Part shown: positions 12,701-24,939 of the stretch, in pieces
How positions within the stretch are numbered: the stretch's first letter is position 1
Layout: every line of letters begins with the position of its first letter
Assembly: GCA_007449985.2 (NCBI GenBank)
Contig: VIIQ02000069.1
Span: 216,001 to 280,000, forward strand
DNA length: 64,000 nucleotides
Source: Desmodesmus armatus
Taxonomy: Eukaryota; Chlorophyta; Chlorophyceae; Sphaeropleales; Scenedesmaceae
Direction: 5' to 3'
Program-made: the position numbers and the translations under genes
Notes under the pieces: generated by a model
Database searches by the model: none
The model's input: the letters and a program-made list of their open reading frames with translations, nothing else
What the model was told of the DNA's origin: nothing

Positions 12701-14128
12701 TAGCAGTGAACTTCTGTTCTGCCTGCGCATCCCAAGCGCGCTCTTCATTGTTGCAATAAACAAGCAAAATCAGAATGGTTCTGCTGATTTTACTTGTGTG
12801 AACCTGTCGCTTTGGTACTGTGCTTGGCTGCTGCAGGACCACCAGCAACGCAGGCTACGGCAGCGGACGCAACAGCTATGCAGGCAGCCTTGTGGATCCA
12901 CTCAATGGCAGCATGCCCGGTAGCGGGCGCTCCTCCTATGCAGGTGCGCTGCTTGCCATGGCTGTGTGTGTTGTTTGTTGTTGTTGTTGCAACAGGGTTT
13001 CTGCCTCCAGGTTCAAAGCGGTATGACATGCAGGGTTTTGTGCTGGTGAGCTTCATGTGCGCAGCCCGGCTGTGGCCTTGGTCACACTGATGCAGCTGTT
13101 TTGGCGGTTTTAATATGCTTGCCTACATGTCCTGCCAAACAGGGAGCGGCTACTTGGCGGATGGTGTCTACCAGCGGGGCGGCGCAGGCGGCTACAGCTT
13201 GCCAGGCAGCCACCCGCTGACATCCTTCAGCAGCAATGCGTCAAGCAGCCTGGCAGGCATGGGCTCGTTGGGCGGCAGTGGCGGCTCCATGCCGCTGCAG
13301 CATGCGGGCTCCCTTGGTGGCAGCGGCCCCGGCGCCAATGCGATCTCCATGCCAGGATCAATGACAGGCGCGTCATACGGGGGCGCAGGCAGCTTCCCTG
13401 GCAGCCAAGGCGGCAGCCCCAAGGCGGCATATGGCAGCCTAGGGGGCTATGGGCCTGCAGGGAGCGCGCCCTTGTACAAGTCTGGCAGCTTGGGCAGCTT
13501 AGGCGCCGCACCTCCTGGCAGCAGGGGCGGCAGCAGTGCTGGCGGGGGTGTGGCGGCTGGCGGCTATGGCAGCGACACTGGAGCAGGCAGCAGGGGTGGT
13601 ACTGCCAGCGCCGGCGGCAACCTGGGGGGCTTCAGCTCTGCACCCTTGGCAGGAGTGGCAGGTGGGTGCAGTTGGCGTCAGCATTCCGCTAACAACGCAC
13701 AGTCTTTGTGTGCGCGCGGCAGCAGGTCCAGCGCACCATTTGCGCGCATCCAGCAAGTCCTTGTTGTGTGGTACAGTCGCAGAACATTGTGAGACACTGT
13801 TGTTCTGCCACACAGCCCAGTCAGTCTGCCCTGCTGGAGCGTGCAGGAAGCTTGTCAGCGGCGGTTATGGCATGCCCACAATCATCATGTAATGGTTTAA
13901 TCTTACGAGTGTGTCCCCTTTGGTCTGTTTGCCTGGCTTGTTTGTTTCTGTGCAGGCAGCAGCAGCGGCGGTGGTGGTCCGATTGCAGGCCTGGTGAACA
14001 GTGTGGGCTCCTCCCGCCTGTCTTCGGCCTCAGGCCCGGGCAGCAGGACAGCATCAGGCCCAGGCACGCAGCCACTTGCCCGGGGGCTGTCGACAATGGC
14101 CCCAGGCAGCCCACTCAAGCAGCAGTAG
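9730..14128 (+). CDS. ERV46: ERGIC3/ERV46-like ER-Golgi cargo receptor with long Gly/Ser-rich tail
   Basis: Proteins of this family cycle between ER and Golgi in COPII/COPI vesicles as Erv41-Erv46 cargo receptors. The model is 9730-9817, 9950-10017, 10237-10321, 10838-10917, 11258-11433, 11597-11684, 11900-12061, 12258-12601, 12837-12943, 13143-13661 and 13956-14128, giving 629 residues in one frame. Family landmarks follow in order: SAYKRCESHLTTKTSHGA (usually DAYPKxxEDFxxxTxxGG), a first membrane span, VDLTRRHDLAIHVDITF, LSMDVMDASG, HEGCRVIGDISVRRVAGKLHF, LTNMSHVINKVAFG, NPLDKFN, IVPTEYM, and the second membrane span LCAVVGGVLSITRMADKL. Relatives end with a short cytosolic tail soon after this span. 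Here about 265 extra residues follow, almost all Gly, Ser, Ala and Pro, from three exons that stay in frame. The exon 2 end (10017) and exon 3 donor (10321, weak GTCTTG) were chosen from phase and conservation. Confidence 0.9.
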
Positions 14129-16267
14129 CGGCCCAACGGCTGCTCGGCGGCGGCGAGTCTGGCTGCTGTTGGGGCTTGCGGCAGGGCACAGTGCAGCTGG
14201 CGCTCTGCTGTCACCATTGAGCTGCATGCTGCTTTGTTGTCCGCGCTGCACTGCTCTGAGAGTCCATGGCCAGCATACGCCACTGCTGAGCACCATAGCT
14301 TGGGGCAGATGCTTCCTGTGCTCACAGCTTGCTTAGGCAGAATGATATGCACGACTGTATCTGTGTTTTGGTGGGCGAGTGTAGGGCCTGTGGTGCCTGC
14401 ACCAACTGGGCTCAGCACTGCTTCCTTATCTTGAGGGGTTTTGTAGAATGCATCTCCAAGTGTGCTCTGAGCAGGAGGTGTGCTCTGAGCAGGAGCTCTG
14501 TTATCTATTTTTTGTACTGGTGGTGGCTGCATGGCACAGCACCCATACCTGTCACCTGTCAGGCACTCGAGCCGCCAGCGTGGCTATGAGTAGGCAGCCT
14601 TGGATGATGATTGATGTCATTTTGGCCCCCACTTGGAGTATGATACGACAGTCTAGACTTTGTTTTCCACAGGCTGCGTATGGCTTCGATGATGGTGATC
14701 TGCTGGCTGCAAAGTCACATTTGTCATCGTGCAGCCCTGATTGAGCGGTGTCAGCATGCATGTTATGATAGCAGCATAGATCTTGACTTGGAGCGCCGCT
14801 GCACCCCTGTCCAGCGCACGATTGTGCTGGGTCATTGATTTGGTGTGTCACAAGACAGCAGGTGCAGCCGCCCCACGTCCACAAACTGCACACAGTGTCA
14901 TGCAACTCATGTACTGTGCGGCACTGCAGTGTGTCGAGAACTGTCTGTGCACAACAGGTGTGGGAAGCAGGTAGAGGACATGCCGCTGTGGTTGTGTCGC
15001 TTTCCCAGCATGCGTCTTTGGGCTTCTGTAACCTTCAAGCAACAATCAATGAGGCAACATGGATCAGTGCACAATATGCAGATGTTGTTGTGCGCATTGT
15101 TGCGTCAGCGCGCGGACAACAGTCACGACACCTTGGGCCACACATCACGTCGCCACAACCCATCATGGCATGGCTGGGGTTGACCCTGGTTGGGCATCAG
15201 CACCCGCTGCTCATGCATGGCATGCACACCATGATGGAATCATACCAGCTCAGGCAGGCTCGGTCGTGACTGATGAGCGCTACTAACAGATGGGCGCTTG
15301 CATGCATCAGTGCGGCATGCGACAGATGGGCGTGAATCTAGTACAATCATAACAGTGGATCCGCAGCTGCTTTGTCGATGCCAACAGTGCCGTGTGGAGA
15401 CCTGGAAGCAAGCATCGAACAATATGCTGCTGTTTGCTGGCCAGTTTCACCTTGTTGCAAGATCATGACTTCCCTGTCTTGAAGCTCTGTGGAGTGAGAT
15501 TTATATTTTATTAAACCAGGCCGTCTGAGGCCCTGAAAATGGGCGCATTAGAACGCATAACTAAACAGAATAGGTTTTCGCAACCTTGGAGTTGCATCGC
15601 GGCCACTGAGCGGCAGTTCGGGCAAAACGGTTGACAACAGCAACAGCAACCGGGCGCGTTTCTGGTGCTTATAAGCGCATAAAGCATGTACTGAACACGT
15701 AGCAAGGTTGGACCCGCATCGCAGAAGCTGCACGGCAGATCAGACAAGACGGTTTCACAACTGCAGGAGCAACCGGGCTTGTTGCTGCTGGGGGACAGCG
15801 CAATATGCTTTTATGATGCGTGCAAACCCGCGATGAGGGCAGCTACAGCAAAAGCGACAGCATGTTCAGTCACCTACAGGTTAGTCACCAGTACAGTGTG
15901 AGGCAGGCGCACACCTGACCAAGAGCATGATCTTGCTAATCATTGGTTCATGCTTGCACCCTTGCCAAGTGCAGTGCACCCGGAGTCAATTGTCGGTCCA
16001 CCTGCACTGCACACAAAGACGTAGCCCAAGCTATCTCGAACACAACCGCGCAGCTCGCTGACGCGACCAGCCCGAGCAATAGCTTCCAAGGTTTTTTCAA
16101 TATGCCGAGCGCGCGTCGCGTAAAGTAACGGTCCTGAGCAGCATGTCGACGGAAGGTTGCCGGAAGGCCAGGGGGGCGTGCTTGCATGATAGGGGGTCAT
16201 CGCTCGCATCCTACATTATTGCACAAATCATAAGCGGTGCTCATATCTCCGCGCAGCATACAGCGTC
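14129..16267. other. Intergenic region between ERV46 and the RING-kinase gene
   Basis: No gene is supported. The region presumably holds the ERV46 3' UTR and the RING-kinase promoter. A TGTAA at 15027 is a possible but distant poly(A) signal. A small direct repeat of TGCTCTGAGCAGGAG lies near 14461-14493. Confidence 0.4.
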
Positions 16268-19200
16268 ATGATCTCAACAGGGCAGAAGAGCATGGACGAC
16301 GTACTTTGCTGCGACATATGCACGGAGCCCTATGATGAAAAGCTGCATAGACCTCTGATGCTCCCTGCATGTGGCCACACCTTCTGCAGGTGGGCGAACT
16401 GTCCATGTGCTTGTTCCATGGCCAGCAGAAGCAGAGCAGCGCAGGGGCATGCATGTCACATGTGTCCTGCAGGGCGCAGGAAAGGAAGGAATAGCATGCT
16501 TTCCTATTTGTGTGTTGAGGATTGCTCAGTGCTACAATGTTCAAGGTTCCACAGCGTCATCACGAGACGGGGTGCAGAAGTGCAACAGCAGACAGATCCA
16601 GGTGGTGGTGGGGTGCATGACAGCAGCCTGTGGTTCCCCCTCCTGCAGTGCAGTAACAGCATGAACGGAACAGCTGATACTACAAGTCTCCATTGCATTG
16701 CCTGACGGCCAGGTCACTGTGACTACAAGAACGATCCAATCGATGATCCCATGCAAGGCTTGCTGCTGCATGTCATGCCGCAGGAGCTGCATAGAGGTTG
16801 GGCGCTTCAAGTCCTGCCCTTTGGACCGCAGCCCTGTCAAAGACATCTTCAGTCTGCCCACCAACATCCTGGTGCTGCGCAGCCTCCAAGGCTCGAGCGC
16901 CTCAAGGTCCAACTCTCAGATGCTGGGCATTTCTGGCGATGTGAAGTACATCAGGTGTGCCAGTGACTGCAGGCGGCCTTGCATGGTACCCAGCTGGCAG
17001 CAGACGCTGTGGGGCGCATGCCGCATGTCACTGGCATGTGTGGGCCTCAAGGTGCCATGGAGGCACAAGTGTAAATATCTGGGCACATGTGTATGCCTGG
17101 CAATGCTCAATCACAGTCCCAATCAATGCAATTTGTTGTGAGTCTGGACTCACAACCGAACTGACTCAACTGGTGGTGACCAACCTGCACATGTTCTGAA
17201 CGGCGCTTAATCAGCATAACTTATTGTTCGGAACTCAGCCTTCATCACATGCGGCATGCCGTCACCTGCAATTTGATCAGGTTGCGGAGCCGCTCCGATA
17301 TTGAATACCTGCTGCCCGGTCGCTGTGCCTTGCAGGAGTGAGGAGATTGCATTGGAGCAGAAGGTCGGGGAGGGTGGATCAGGGATCGTTTGGAAAGCAA
17401 CGTATAAGCACAAAGCGGTGAGCAAAGTCTTGCACGAGGGGGCATGATGGGTCACCCAGGCTGGTGGTTGCAGTCCGCAGAGTGCAATGGCCCCCTGGGT
17501 ACTCACATCCTCCTGCCCTCGCCCCCCCCCCCCTCCCCCCGCCCCTACCAAGTGTCCGACACCAGGGCGTCATTGGCAATGACGTGTGATACATAGGTGC
17601 ACGTGACAGCCAAGAGTTGTGCACGGTGCAACACTGGCAGTTGCAAGCAGCTGCCGCTAGCCTAGTAGGGGCGGCCCACAACTGACAGCATGATCGCTTG
17701 ACTCAAGCACGGCGTGCTGATGGGTCAGTGATCCACCTGAACTCCCAGTCACTTCCACTGTGCAGGTCGCCGTGAAGATGTTCAGCATTGACCTTGCAAC
17801 TTTCGGGCCAGGTTCCAGCCCCAACAGCACTACAGCCAGCAGCAGCTGCCAGGGTGCCACCAGCAGCGGCAGCAGCAGTGGCGGCAGCAGTGACCCTCTC
17901 ATGAATGCGTTCATGCGTGAGGTTGAGCTGCTGTCGCTTGTGAGTGAGGACAGCATGTACTGCTGCAGGCTGGTGGGGTGCAGCGTGATGGAGGGACGGC
18001 CATGCATTGTCATGAAGTGGTTTGGCAACGGACACCTGCAGGTGCCCATAGGTGAGTCTGTTACAGGCTGTGGGGCTCACACAGCCTGTGTAGTACCTCA
18101 TATCCCTCATAAGTGTTTGACTCAGCGGCGGCCGATGCATCTTTCGCGTGGCTGAGGCTCATCAGCGGCTGTGAACACGGACCTGCAAGCTTCATCATGA
18201 AGAGACTCATGATGAGTCTGTATCGCTGTTTGAAATTAGTTTGAAACTGGAGCAGGGTGCGTTGCATATGGGTGGTGCTGCCGCAGACATGATGTGATGC
18301 AGTGGTTTTGGCGCCGCCAGGTCACACTGCGCATGCTGCGCGCTCAGCACAGTCATTGCCAAGTGTTCCCTCACACCTCAGCCACCACCACCAGAGTTTC
18401 AAACTCCAGGCTGGTATGCACTGCATTTATCTGAGACACAGCGGCCTTGTGCCCCCCCCCCCCCCGCCCCCCCGCAGGCGGCTACGACCTCGCCAATGCC
18501 CTGCAGTGGGGCACAGCCATCGCCAAAGCCCTCGCTGACGTCCACGGCTTGGGTATCATAGTGGCTGACCTCCACCCCCCCCCCTTTCTTCCCACCACAC
18601 ACCTTGCCAAGGTGCAGGCTGCTCCCCTCAACCCCCACTCTCAACAAGCCTCAGGCTGCTCATGCATCCTGGTAGACTCTACAGTGACTGTAGAAACACT
18701 CAGAGGCTCTTCAAGGCCTGTGGCCAGCTGGCACGCACAGACACAACACAGCACTTTCAAAGTGCTGTCCTGCACTGGAGTCCCACCCCCTCTGGTTGCC
18801 AACTATTATTGCTGTCCTGCAGGTGGCTATGACCTTGCCAACGCCCTGCAGTGGGGCACAGCCATTGCCAAAGCCCTAGCTGACGTCCACGCCCTGGGCA
18901 TCATAGTGGCCGACCTCAAGCCCGAGAACGTTCTGCTCAGTGACCAGGGGGACCCAGTGCTGGCTGACTTTGGCATCAGCAGGAGGGTGGCCAGCACAAT
19001 CAACACCCTGACAGGGGGCAGGGCGGCGATGAGTGCAACCACACAGAGCATCAAGGGCACACCCTACTACATGTAAGTGTGCCCTGCTTTCAAAGCTCTT
19101 GGAGGGATCTCCTGGTGCAGACGGTTTTTGCTTCAGCAATGTGAGGGACTGGCTGCCAGCAGCAACTGCGCATTTATTTTTGTGACACGGGCGCATGAGA

Positions 19201-20671
19201 CATGGCATGGGGAGCAAGGTGAATGCTGCCGCAGTCAGTGACAGCATGCACTGCATGGCATGAATGGTTCCATCTGCGCAGATGCCAGATGCAAGGCCTG
19301 CATGTTGCCAACGGTGTTTGCACCCCCCCCCCTTCCTCTCCACAGGGCTCCTGAGCAGTGGCAGGCTGGCAAGCTGACCAACCGTGTTGACATATGGGCC
19401 TGGGGCTGCCTCATGATACAGCTGCTGACGGGGCAGCCACCCTGGATAGGGCTCAACATGTACCAGGTGTGCAAGGGCTTCAGACGTGGGGCCTGTCCCG
19501 TGAATTTTGGGTTCAAGGCTCAGGGCTCAAGTTGTGATGCCGCATCACTGGCACTCACTGTCAATGACACACTGGCAGTTTTCAGGCCATGCTGACTCAC
19601 AAGCTTGCCAAGCTTGACAATTGGTTGACCGTCACCGACGGCTACGCACCCAATGGCGCTGCAAGCCTTGCCTGAGCTGATGCCCTAGCTGCCAGTGGCG
19701 GCTTGCATTCACCGCCTCACACCGTCTTTCCACCCCAACCTCTGCCGCTGCCTGCAGATTCTGAACGCAGTTGCCATGCAGCAGGCCAGCCCGCAGCTCC
19801 CCCCTAACCTGCCAGAGGGCCTGACCAACCTACTGTCCTGCTGCTTCAAGCAGCAGCCCTCCAGCCGACCGTCTGCTGCACAGCTGGTGTATGAACTGCG
19901 GGTGAGCGCACCACACCAGCATGTGCTGTTCAACAAGTCTCAAGTTGAGAGGCTTTTGGCCTGATGGCATGCACTGATGAGTGTTGAGGCAGACTTCAGA
20001 AAGTTTTGTTTGACAAAGTTGTCACGGTGAGGTTCTAGCCCGGCTAGGGCCTAGGGCACACTGTACCGTGGAAAGGTTGTGAGAAGCCAGCAGGCGCAAG
20101 CCTTGCATCTGGCAGATCACCAGCACAGCGTGGCCAGTATCTGTCTGCACTACTAGTGACTGGCAGTCAGGCGGCCTGTGCCACACGTCACGGTAACGCA
20201 CGGTCCTGCCAGGACCTGAGTCGGGTTTGTGACAAGAAGTTTAACGGACGGTCCGCTGGACGGTCAAAGTGTCCTAGTTTCATTATCAAAAATCAGATTT
20301 GGCGCCAGGCGCTGGCACCGGCAGCTCCGCTGACCTGACTTGCTGCTGCACTGTTTCATGCTTTCCTTTTTGTTTCTGCGCAGGACTTTTCCTCTCTGTG
20401 GATCGCACTGAGCTTAGACAGTGACTCAGTTCCCAGCACCCCAGGGCCTGGTGGTGCGTTCAGCACATCCAGCTGGCCCTCTAGCTACACCCACAGCAGC
20501 GGCCCTCCCACAGTCGGTGGCCGTGGGTACGGACAGAACAGCACAGCTGGCAGCGGCCTATGGGGTGGTACGGCGGGGAGCGAGGCTGCAGGAGAGTCGG
20601 CAGACAGGACAGACCAGGAGGACCAGGACGTGCTGGAGCGGCTGCGGCGAATGTATATGGAGCATGCTTGA
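16268..20671 (+). CDS. RING finger-protein kinase fusion (KEG-like E3 ligase/kinase)
   Basis: The protein should combine E3 ubiquitin-ligase and Ser/Thr-kinase activity. Exons are 16268-16389, 16784-16954, 17336-17417, 17766-18051, 18823-19072, 19346-19466, 19758-19901 and 20384-20671, giving 487 residues with all phases matching. The RING spans residues ~12-60: CDIC, then CGHTFCRSC, then CPLDR, with Asp in place of the last Cys ligand as in some TRAF-type RINGs. The kinase follows: glycine loop GEGGSGIVWKA, VAVK lysine, catalytic loop VADLKPENVLL, ADFGIS, GTPYYMAPEQW, and DIWAWGC. The usual HRD reads VAD, so the catalytic Asp stays but His and Arg do not. RING-kinase order is that of plant KEEP ON GOING, but the ankyrin and HERC repeats of KEG are absent; a ~95-residue tail rich in Ser and Gly ends in an acidic then basic stretch. 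A partial duplicate of exon 5 precedes it. Confidence 0.87.
18478..18572 (+). pseudogene. Truncated upstream copy of kinase exon 5
   Basis: After its own CGCAG acceptor and in the same phase as the true exon, it encodes GGYDLANALQWGTAIAKALA and continues to VADL almost identically to exon 18823-19072. Similarity stops where KPEN should begin and a C-rich tract follows. Use of this acceptor would destroy the catalytic loop. Confidence 0.88.
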
Positions 20672-20768
20672 GGCTTTGAAGCAGTCTTTGGTGGTCAGGG
20701 TCGCCGGCAGTGGCTGTTTGTGTTGTCAACCCTTACTTGCTGGCAACAGTGGCAGCAGCTGATTGGGC

Positions 20769-20829
20769 TTGCAAAATAGGCCCGGGGGGGGGGGGGGCTT
20801 GCAAAATAGGCCCGGGGGGGGGGGGGGGT
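20769..20829. repeat. Tandem duplication of a poly-G unit
   Basis: The unit CTTGCAAAATAGGCCC followed by about 14 G occurs twice head to tail, just before the first copy of the 1.07-kb element. Confidence 0.85.
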
Positions 20830-20843
20830 GCTTGCTCTCCTAT

Positions 20844-21913
20844 TATTGCATCGACCTCTTTAGAGGAAGATGCTAATGAGGCGGTCTGGACATCCCCCCC
20901 TCCCCGGGGGAGGGGGGGGGGGGGGTGGTGGTCAAATAGGGAGGACAAACCGGCCGTTGGCAGACCGGCTGCGTGCAAGGCGTTTGTTAACATCATAAAA
21001 GCGAAGAATCCAATCCCTTTGAACAGCAGCAGTGCGTTGATCGCGCAGTCGAAATTGCAGCTCACACATGGGGCCACCAACCGAGCATCCCTGCGACCAA
21101 AAGTTTAAAATTGTCTTGCTGTCAATGCTGAAGGTGTCCGTTTGGCTTCATCGTGGCTGGTTGCAATTCGCAAGGAGGCAATACACCGACGTGTTTCCTT
21201 GCGAGATAGGCCCTGCATGTCCGCCTAAGATTTGTCTTACTGATATTTATGACTTCTGTTACCTTCATCGCAGTGAATGGCAGCATGTAGGGGTGCAATA
21301 CTGTGGTGCGCGAGGTGCAGCAGCAACAGGACGGTTGCCTTATTTATGCTTATTCATCACGTGTAAGTCGATTGCAGCGATTATTGCTCCATCCGTTGAT
21401 TGTCACTCGGTTGTCACTCATCCCGGGTTGGGACTCATCCCGGGTTGCCAGCGGCTCACAGGTTTTCCAAAATTTCAAAAGGTTAATGCTGTTTGTTGGT
21501 CCACCACGGACCTAAGATGACCAGGCAGCACGGTACTTTCATGTTCTGCCGCGATTGCGATCGGATAGGCAAGGGGAGGGGAAGTCAGGGAACCCAACAG
21601 CTGGAGACCTGACAATTAAGAAACAACATGCAAGTCATAAGGATATGCACAGCATGACCAACGTCCGCCAGCTGGTCAGCAGACCACCAGTCCCCATGCA
21701 GCATGAAGCAGTGACAGAGTCACTGCTGCACTGAGCGGTCTGTCTGTGCAAAATTGCTGCGACTCAAGAACATAGTTTTGGGGCATGTGATGCAGGTTTT
21801 GGTAGGCGCAGAGAATTTTGCACAGAGCACACACCAATTTCTCATCTGGCAAACCCCCTCCCCCAGCAGAGGTCGATGCCGCACTGACGCCACGGGGGCG
21901 TTAGACGTTCTAT
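20844..21913. mobile_element. Non-autonomous element, copy 1
   Basis: The segment aligns along its length with 33924-35013 in the same orientation, although the two differ by many substitutions and indels. The left end reads TATTGCATCGACCTCTTTAG and the right end ends CGTTAGACGTTCTAT. GCATCGACCTCT near the left edge recurs inverted about 35 bases inside the right edge. TAT lies at both edges of both copies and could be a target duplication. There is no credible coding frame, so it would need enzymes from elsewhere. It sits about 170 bases past the RING-kinase stop. Transposon class is unknown. Confidence 0.7.
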
Positions 21914-22958
21914 AGCTCGCTGCGGCCTGTGTCCCTTGCAACCCCCGGCCAGCACAAGTTGTGCGGCCCCGTCACTGTATGTGGAGCAGCCGGGCACGGT
22001 GCTGTTGCCACTCCCATGCATGAGTGCCACTCCAACGCAGTGCATGTTGTGCATTCCGTCAGAAGGCCAGGTTGCTGTCCCGCAGGGCTTACTAAGCAAA
22101 GTCAAAAGTTAGTCACTGGCTAGCTTTCAGCAGTGTCACCATGGCCATAGTGTGTCCTGCATTGAGCCGCATGCTGCCAGCACGGTGTTGCTGTGTAGCA
22201 TACTGGCTTTGGTTGTCCCCGGCTGCATCCACACATGAGTGGCAGGCATGCAGTGGCTGTTATGGCTGAAACACGACAGTGTAGGCAAGTTGTGTCCATG
22301 GTGCTGGGGAATCTGGTGCCAGCCTGAGCGGTGGCTTGTTGGCGTGCTGGCTCATAGTAACAATTTGTTGCCGTTGTCAGTCATCTGGTGGCGCAGGATG
22401 GGCCTTGTTTCAGCTTGCTGCCTTGTACTGAGCGCAATGGATGCTTCCCCATGCAGATAAGAGCAGGGGAGCAGGGTCAACAGCCATGTATGTATCACCG
22501 AAACCCATCTTGGTTGGGCAGCCAGTGCCTTCTACATGCGGTTTTGCCGTCTGTTGAAACACTGTGTGACATCAAAATGATGCCTTACTAGCGGCGGTAA
22601 CCCCGAGTGATGCGTGTTGAGCAAGCAAGCACAATCCACAGGTAGCACAAGCATATGCTTCCAGGGAGCTGCATGCCTTGCAGAAGAGTACCATTGCCTG
22701 ATGCATTACGACAGAAAGGATCTTATGTGGCGTTTGTCCGCCACGTAAGATAACTCCAGATGGTCCTTTCATGTCAGACCGGTCAAAGTTGTTCTAGGGT
22801 TTCAGCTTGCATACATGTGCCCTGGGCACATGTATGACGCGCTATGCTCGCAGGGTTGTGCTTTGGCTTCTTGTCATTCAAGCTTCCCTCGTAGCCCCAC
22901 TTGTAGCACCGTCGTTGCTGGTTTGAAGATCAGTCTAACAGTGATCTAATCACAGGCC
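21914..22958. other. Intergenic region upstream of the first F-box/LRR gene
   Basis: No coding frame here resembles a known family or joins to splice sites. It presumably contains the promoter of the gene starting at 22959. Confidence 0.4.
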
Positions 22959-24939
22959 ATGTCCCGGCTTTCATCGTTGCCAGATGAGGTCCTCAAGCTC
23001 GTTATGCAGCATGTTCCTGTGTGGGACCGTCTGGGCAACTGTTGCTCAGTCAGTAAGAGGATGCATGCCGCAGCAGTGGCAACAACGCAAGAGCTGACGC
23101 TGCTGTCGCCAACCTCGGCTGATCCTCATGAGCATGCTCGGTCTGCTCTGGGCTGGATCTCCAAGTACGGCCAGCAGCTGACAAGGTTGGCTTTTGATGA
23201 GACACAGCCAGTTGATAGTCTGCCATGCTTAGACCTGCTGGAGTTGTCCGATTGCGACATCACGCTGGGAGAAGCAGCGGGTTGCCAGTCAGGTTTGATC
23301 CACCAGTGCACCAAGCTGACTCGCCTAGAGTTGCGCTGCATCATCATGGATGCCCCAGCTGGTGCTGTGCTTGACAGCTTGTCGACCCTGGTGCACCTTC
23401 AGCACTTGGAGGTCGATCCCAGGGTGTTTGAGCACAGGTACACACTTGCTGGGTTGTCTGGTGCCACACTGCCGCGCTTGCAGCACCTCACGTACCTCAA
23501 GGTCCACGGCCTGAGTTATGAGAACCTTTCGCAACTTGGCGCACTCACAAACCTGCAAACCTTGTGGCTTTGGGATGGTGCTGCGGCCGGTGCTGTGGTG
23601 GGTACTGTTGCCATCGGTCCCAGCAGTGTCCCTGGGTTGGCATTACCTGCCTCACTCAAGACTTTGCTGCTGTTCGCACCGGTGGAGGCGGGGCTACTGT
23701 CTTGCGCCCCAGCCGGCTTGCAGGACCTCAGGATTGCATGTGGTGTGGAGGGCCCCGCTGAGGGGCCTGGTTCCTTCTTGTCCTGCATGGCTGGGCTGCA
23801 GCACCTAACATTGCTTGAAATAAGCATATTGGTTGCCTGGCCCCCTCCTTGCCCTGCATACTCTGCGCTCACGGCAAGCAGCAGCTTGGTGCGGCTTGAT
23901 ATCCCCCGCACCTGCTCAGAAGGTGTTTGGCAGTCTGTGTTTCCTGCTGCACGCAGGCTGACAGACCTCACTTACTTGCGCCTTGGAGATCCATATCCAT
24001 TCGATGAGGATGGTGATCTTGCTGCTTTTCCCCCGGCTTGGGGAGAAGCTGACCTTTCCAGTCTTGTCAGTTGTTGCCCTAGCTTATGTGAGGTCGAGTG
24101 TCTGCACCTGCAGTTTGGACTGCATGGCTCTGAGCTGCTCAAGCTCACAGCCTTGACGCGCTTGCAAGTGTGCTTGGGACCAGATGTTGCTGGTTTCGCG
24201 TTCAGCGCATCCCTGAGGGGCTTGGCGGCTGTCACTCAGCTTAGGTGGCTGCATATCATGCAGGACAGCCAGGTTGTCAACTACACGCCTCTACTGTCGC
24301 TGACACGTCTCACAGGCTTGAGGGCCATCCGGGTGGACTCGAGTACATCCCGGGGGCCTGATTTTGAGGTGTACTCTTCTCCGATGGTGAGCAAGGCATG
24401 GGGAGTTTTGGGTGGATGTTTGTCGTATGCGTCATGCTGTATGATATGATTGCCAGTTCCAGGACATCCCCAGCACAGCAGAGCACCCTGCACAGCATAA
24501 TGCACATCCAGCAGCAGTGGGTGGCCCAATCACGCACCTTTGGAAACAGCCATGGCAGGGCTGGATCATTCATGTTGTTCCTGAATGACTTCAACAGTCA
24601 AATACCCCTTCAAGTCAAGCCCCTGCTGACATTTTTGTTTGTTTGCTGCACGTGCTGCAGGACGGCTCTGCTCCTGATGTGTGGCCTCAGCTGCTGCAGC
24701 GCTGTGCTGCAGAACCTGACTGTCACCCCTCAGCCCTGCGCAGCCTGGCACAGCAGCTGGCGGAGCAACAGGCGCTCACCGCTCAGCTGCAGCAGCAGGT
24801 GTCAGACCAGGAGCAAGGAGCAGCGGCGCAACAGCAGCTGGTCGCTGCGCAACAGCAGCAGATATCTGCCTTGCAGGGGCAGCTGCTGGAGCTGCGGTCA
24901 GCTGTGCAGCAGCTGCTGCCTTCCCGTCAGGCTGCCTGA
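22959..24939 (+). CDS. F-box/leucine-rich-repeat/coiled-coil protein A
   Basis: This is a probable substrate-recognition subunit of an SCF-type ubiquitin ligase. Two exons, 22959-24386 and 24661-24939, give 568 residues. Residues 1-50 form an F-box-like helix set (SLPDEVLKLVMQHV, then DRLGNCCSVSKRMHAAA). Degenerate leucine-rich repeats fill about residues 70-470 (for example LTRLELRC, LQHLTYLKVHGLS, LTNLQTLWLWDG). Exon 2 starts DGSAPDVWPQLLQRCA and runs into a Gln-rich coiled coil ending at TGA 24937-24939. The start fits the paralogues, which all open with M-[ST]-x-LSSLPDEV-like sequence. It is the first of four tandem or inverted copies. No substrate can be inferred. Confidence 0.85.
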
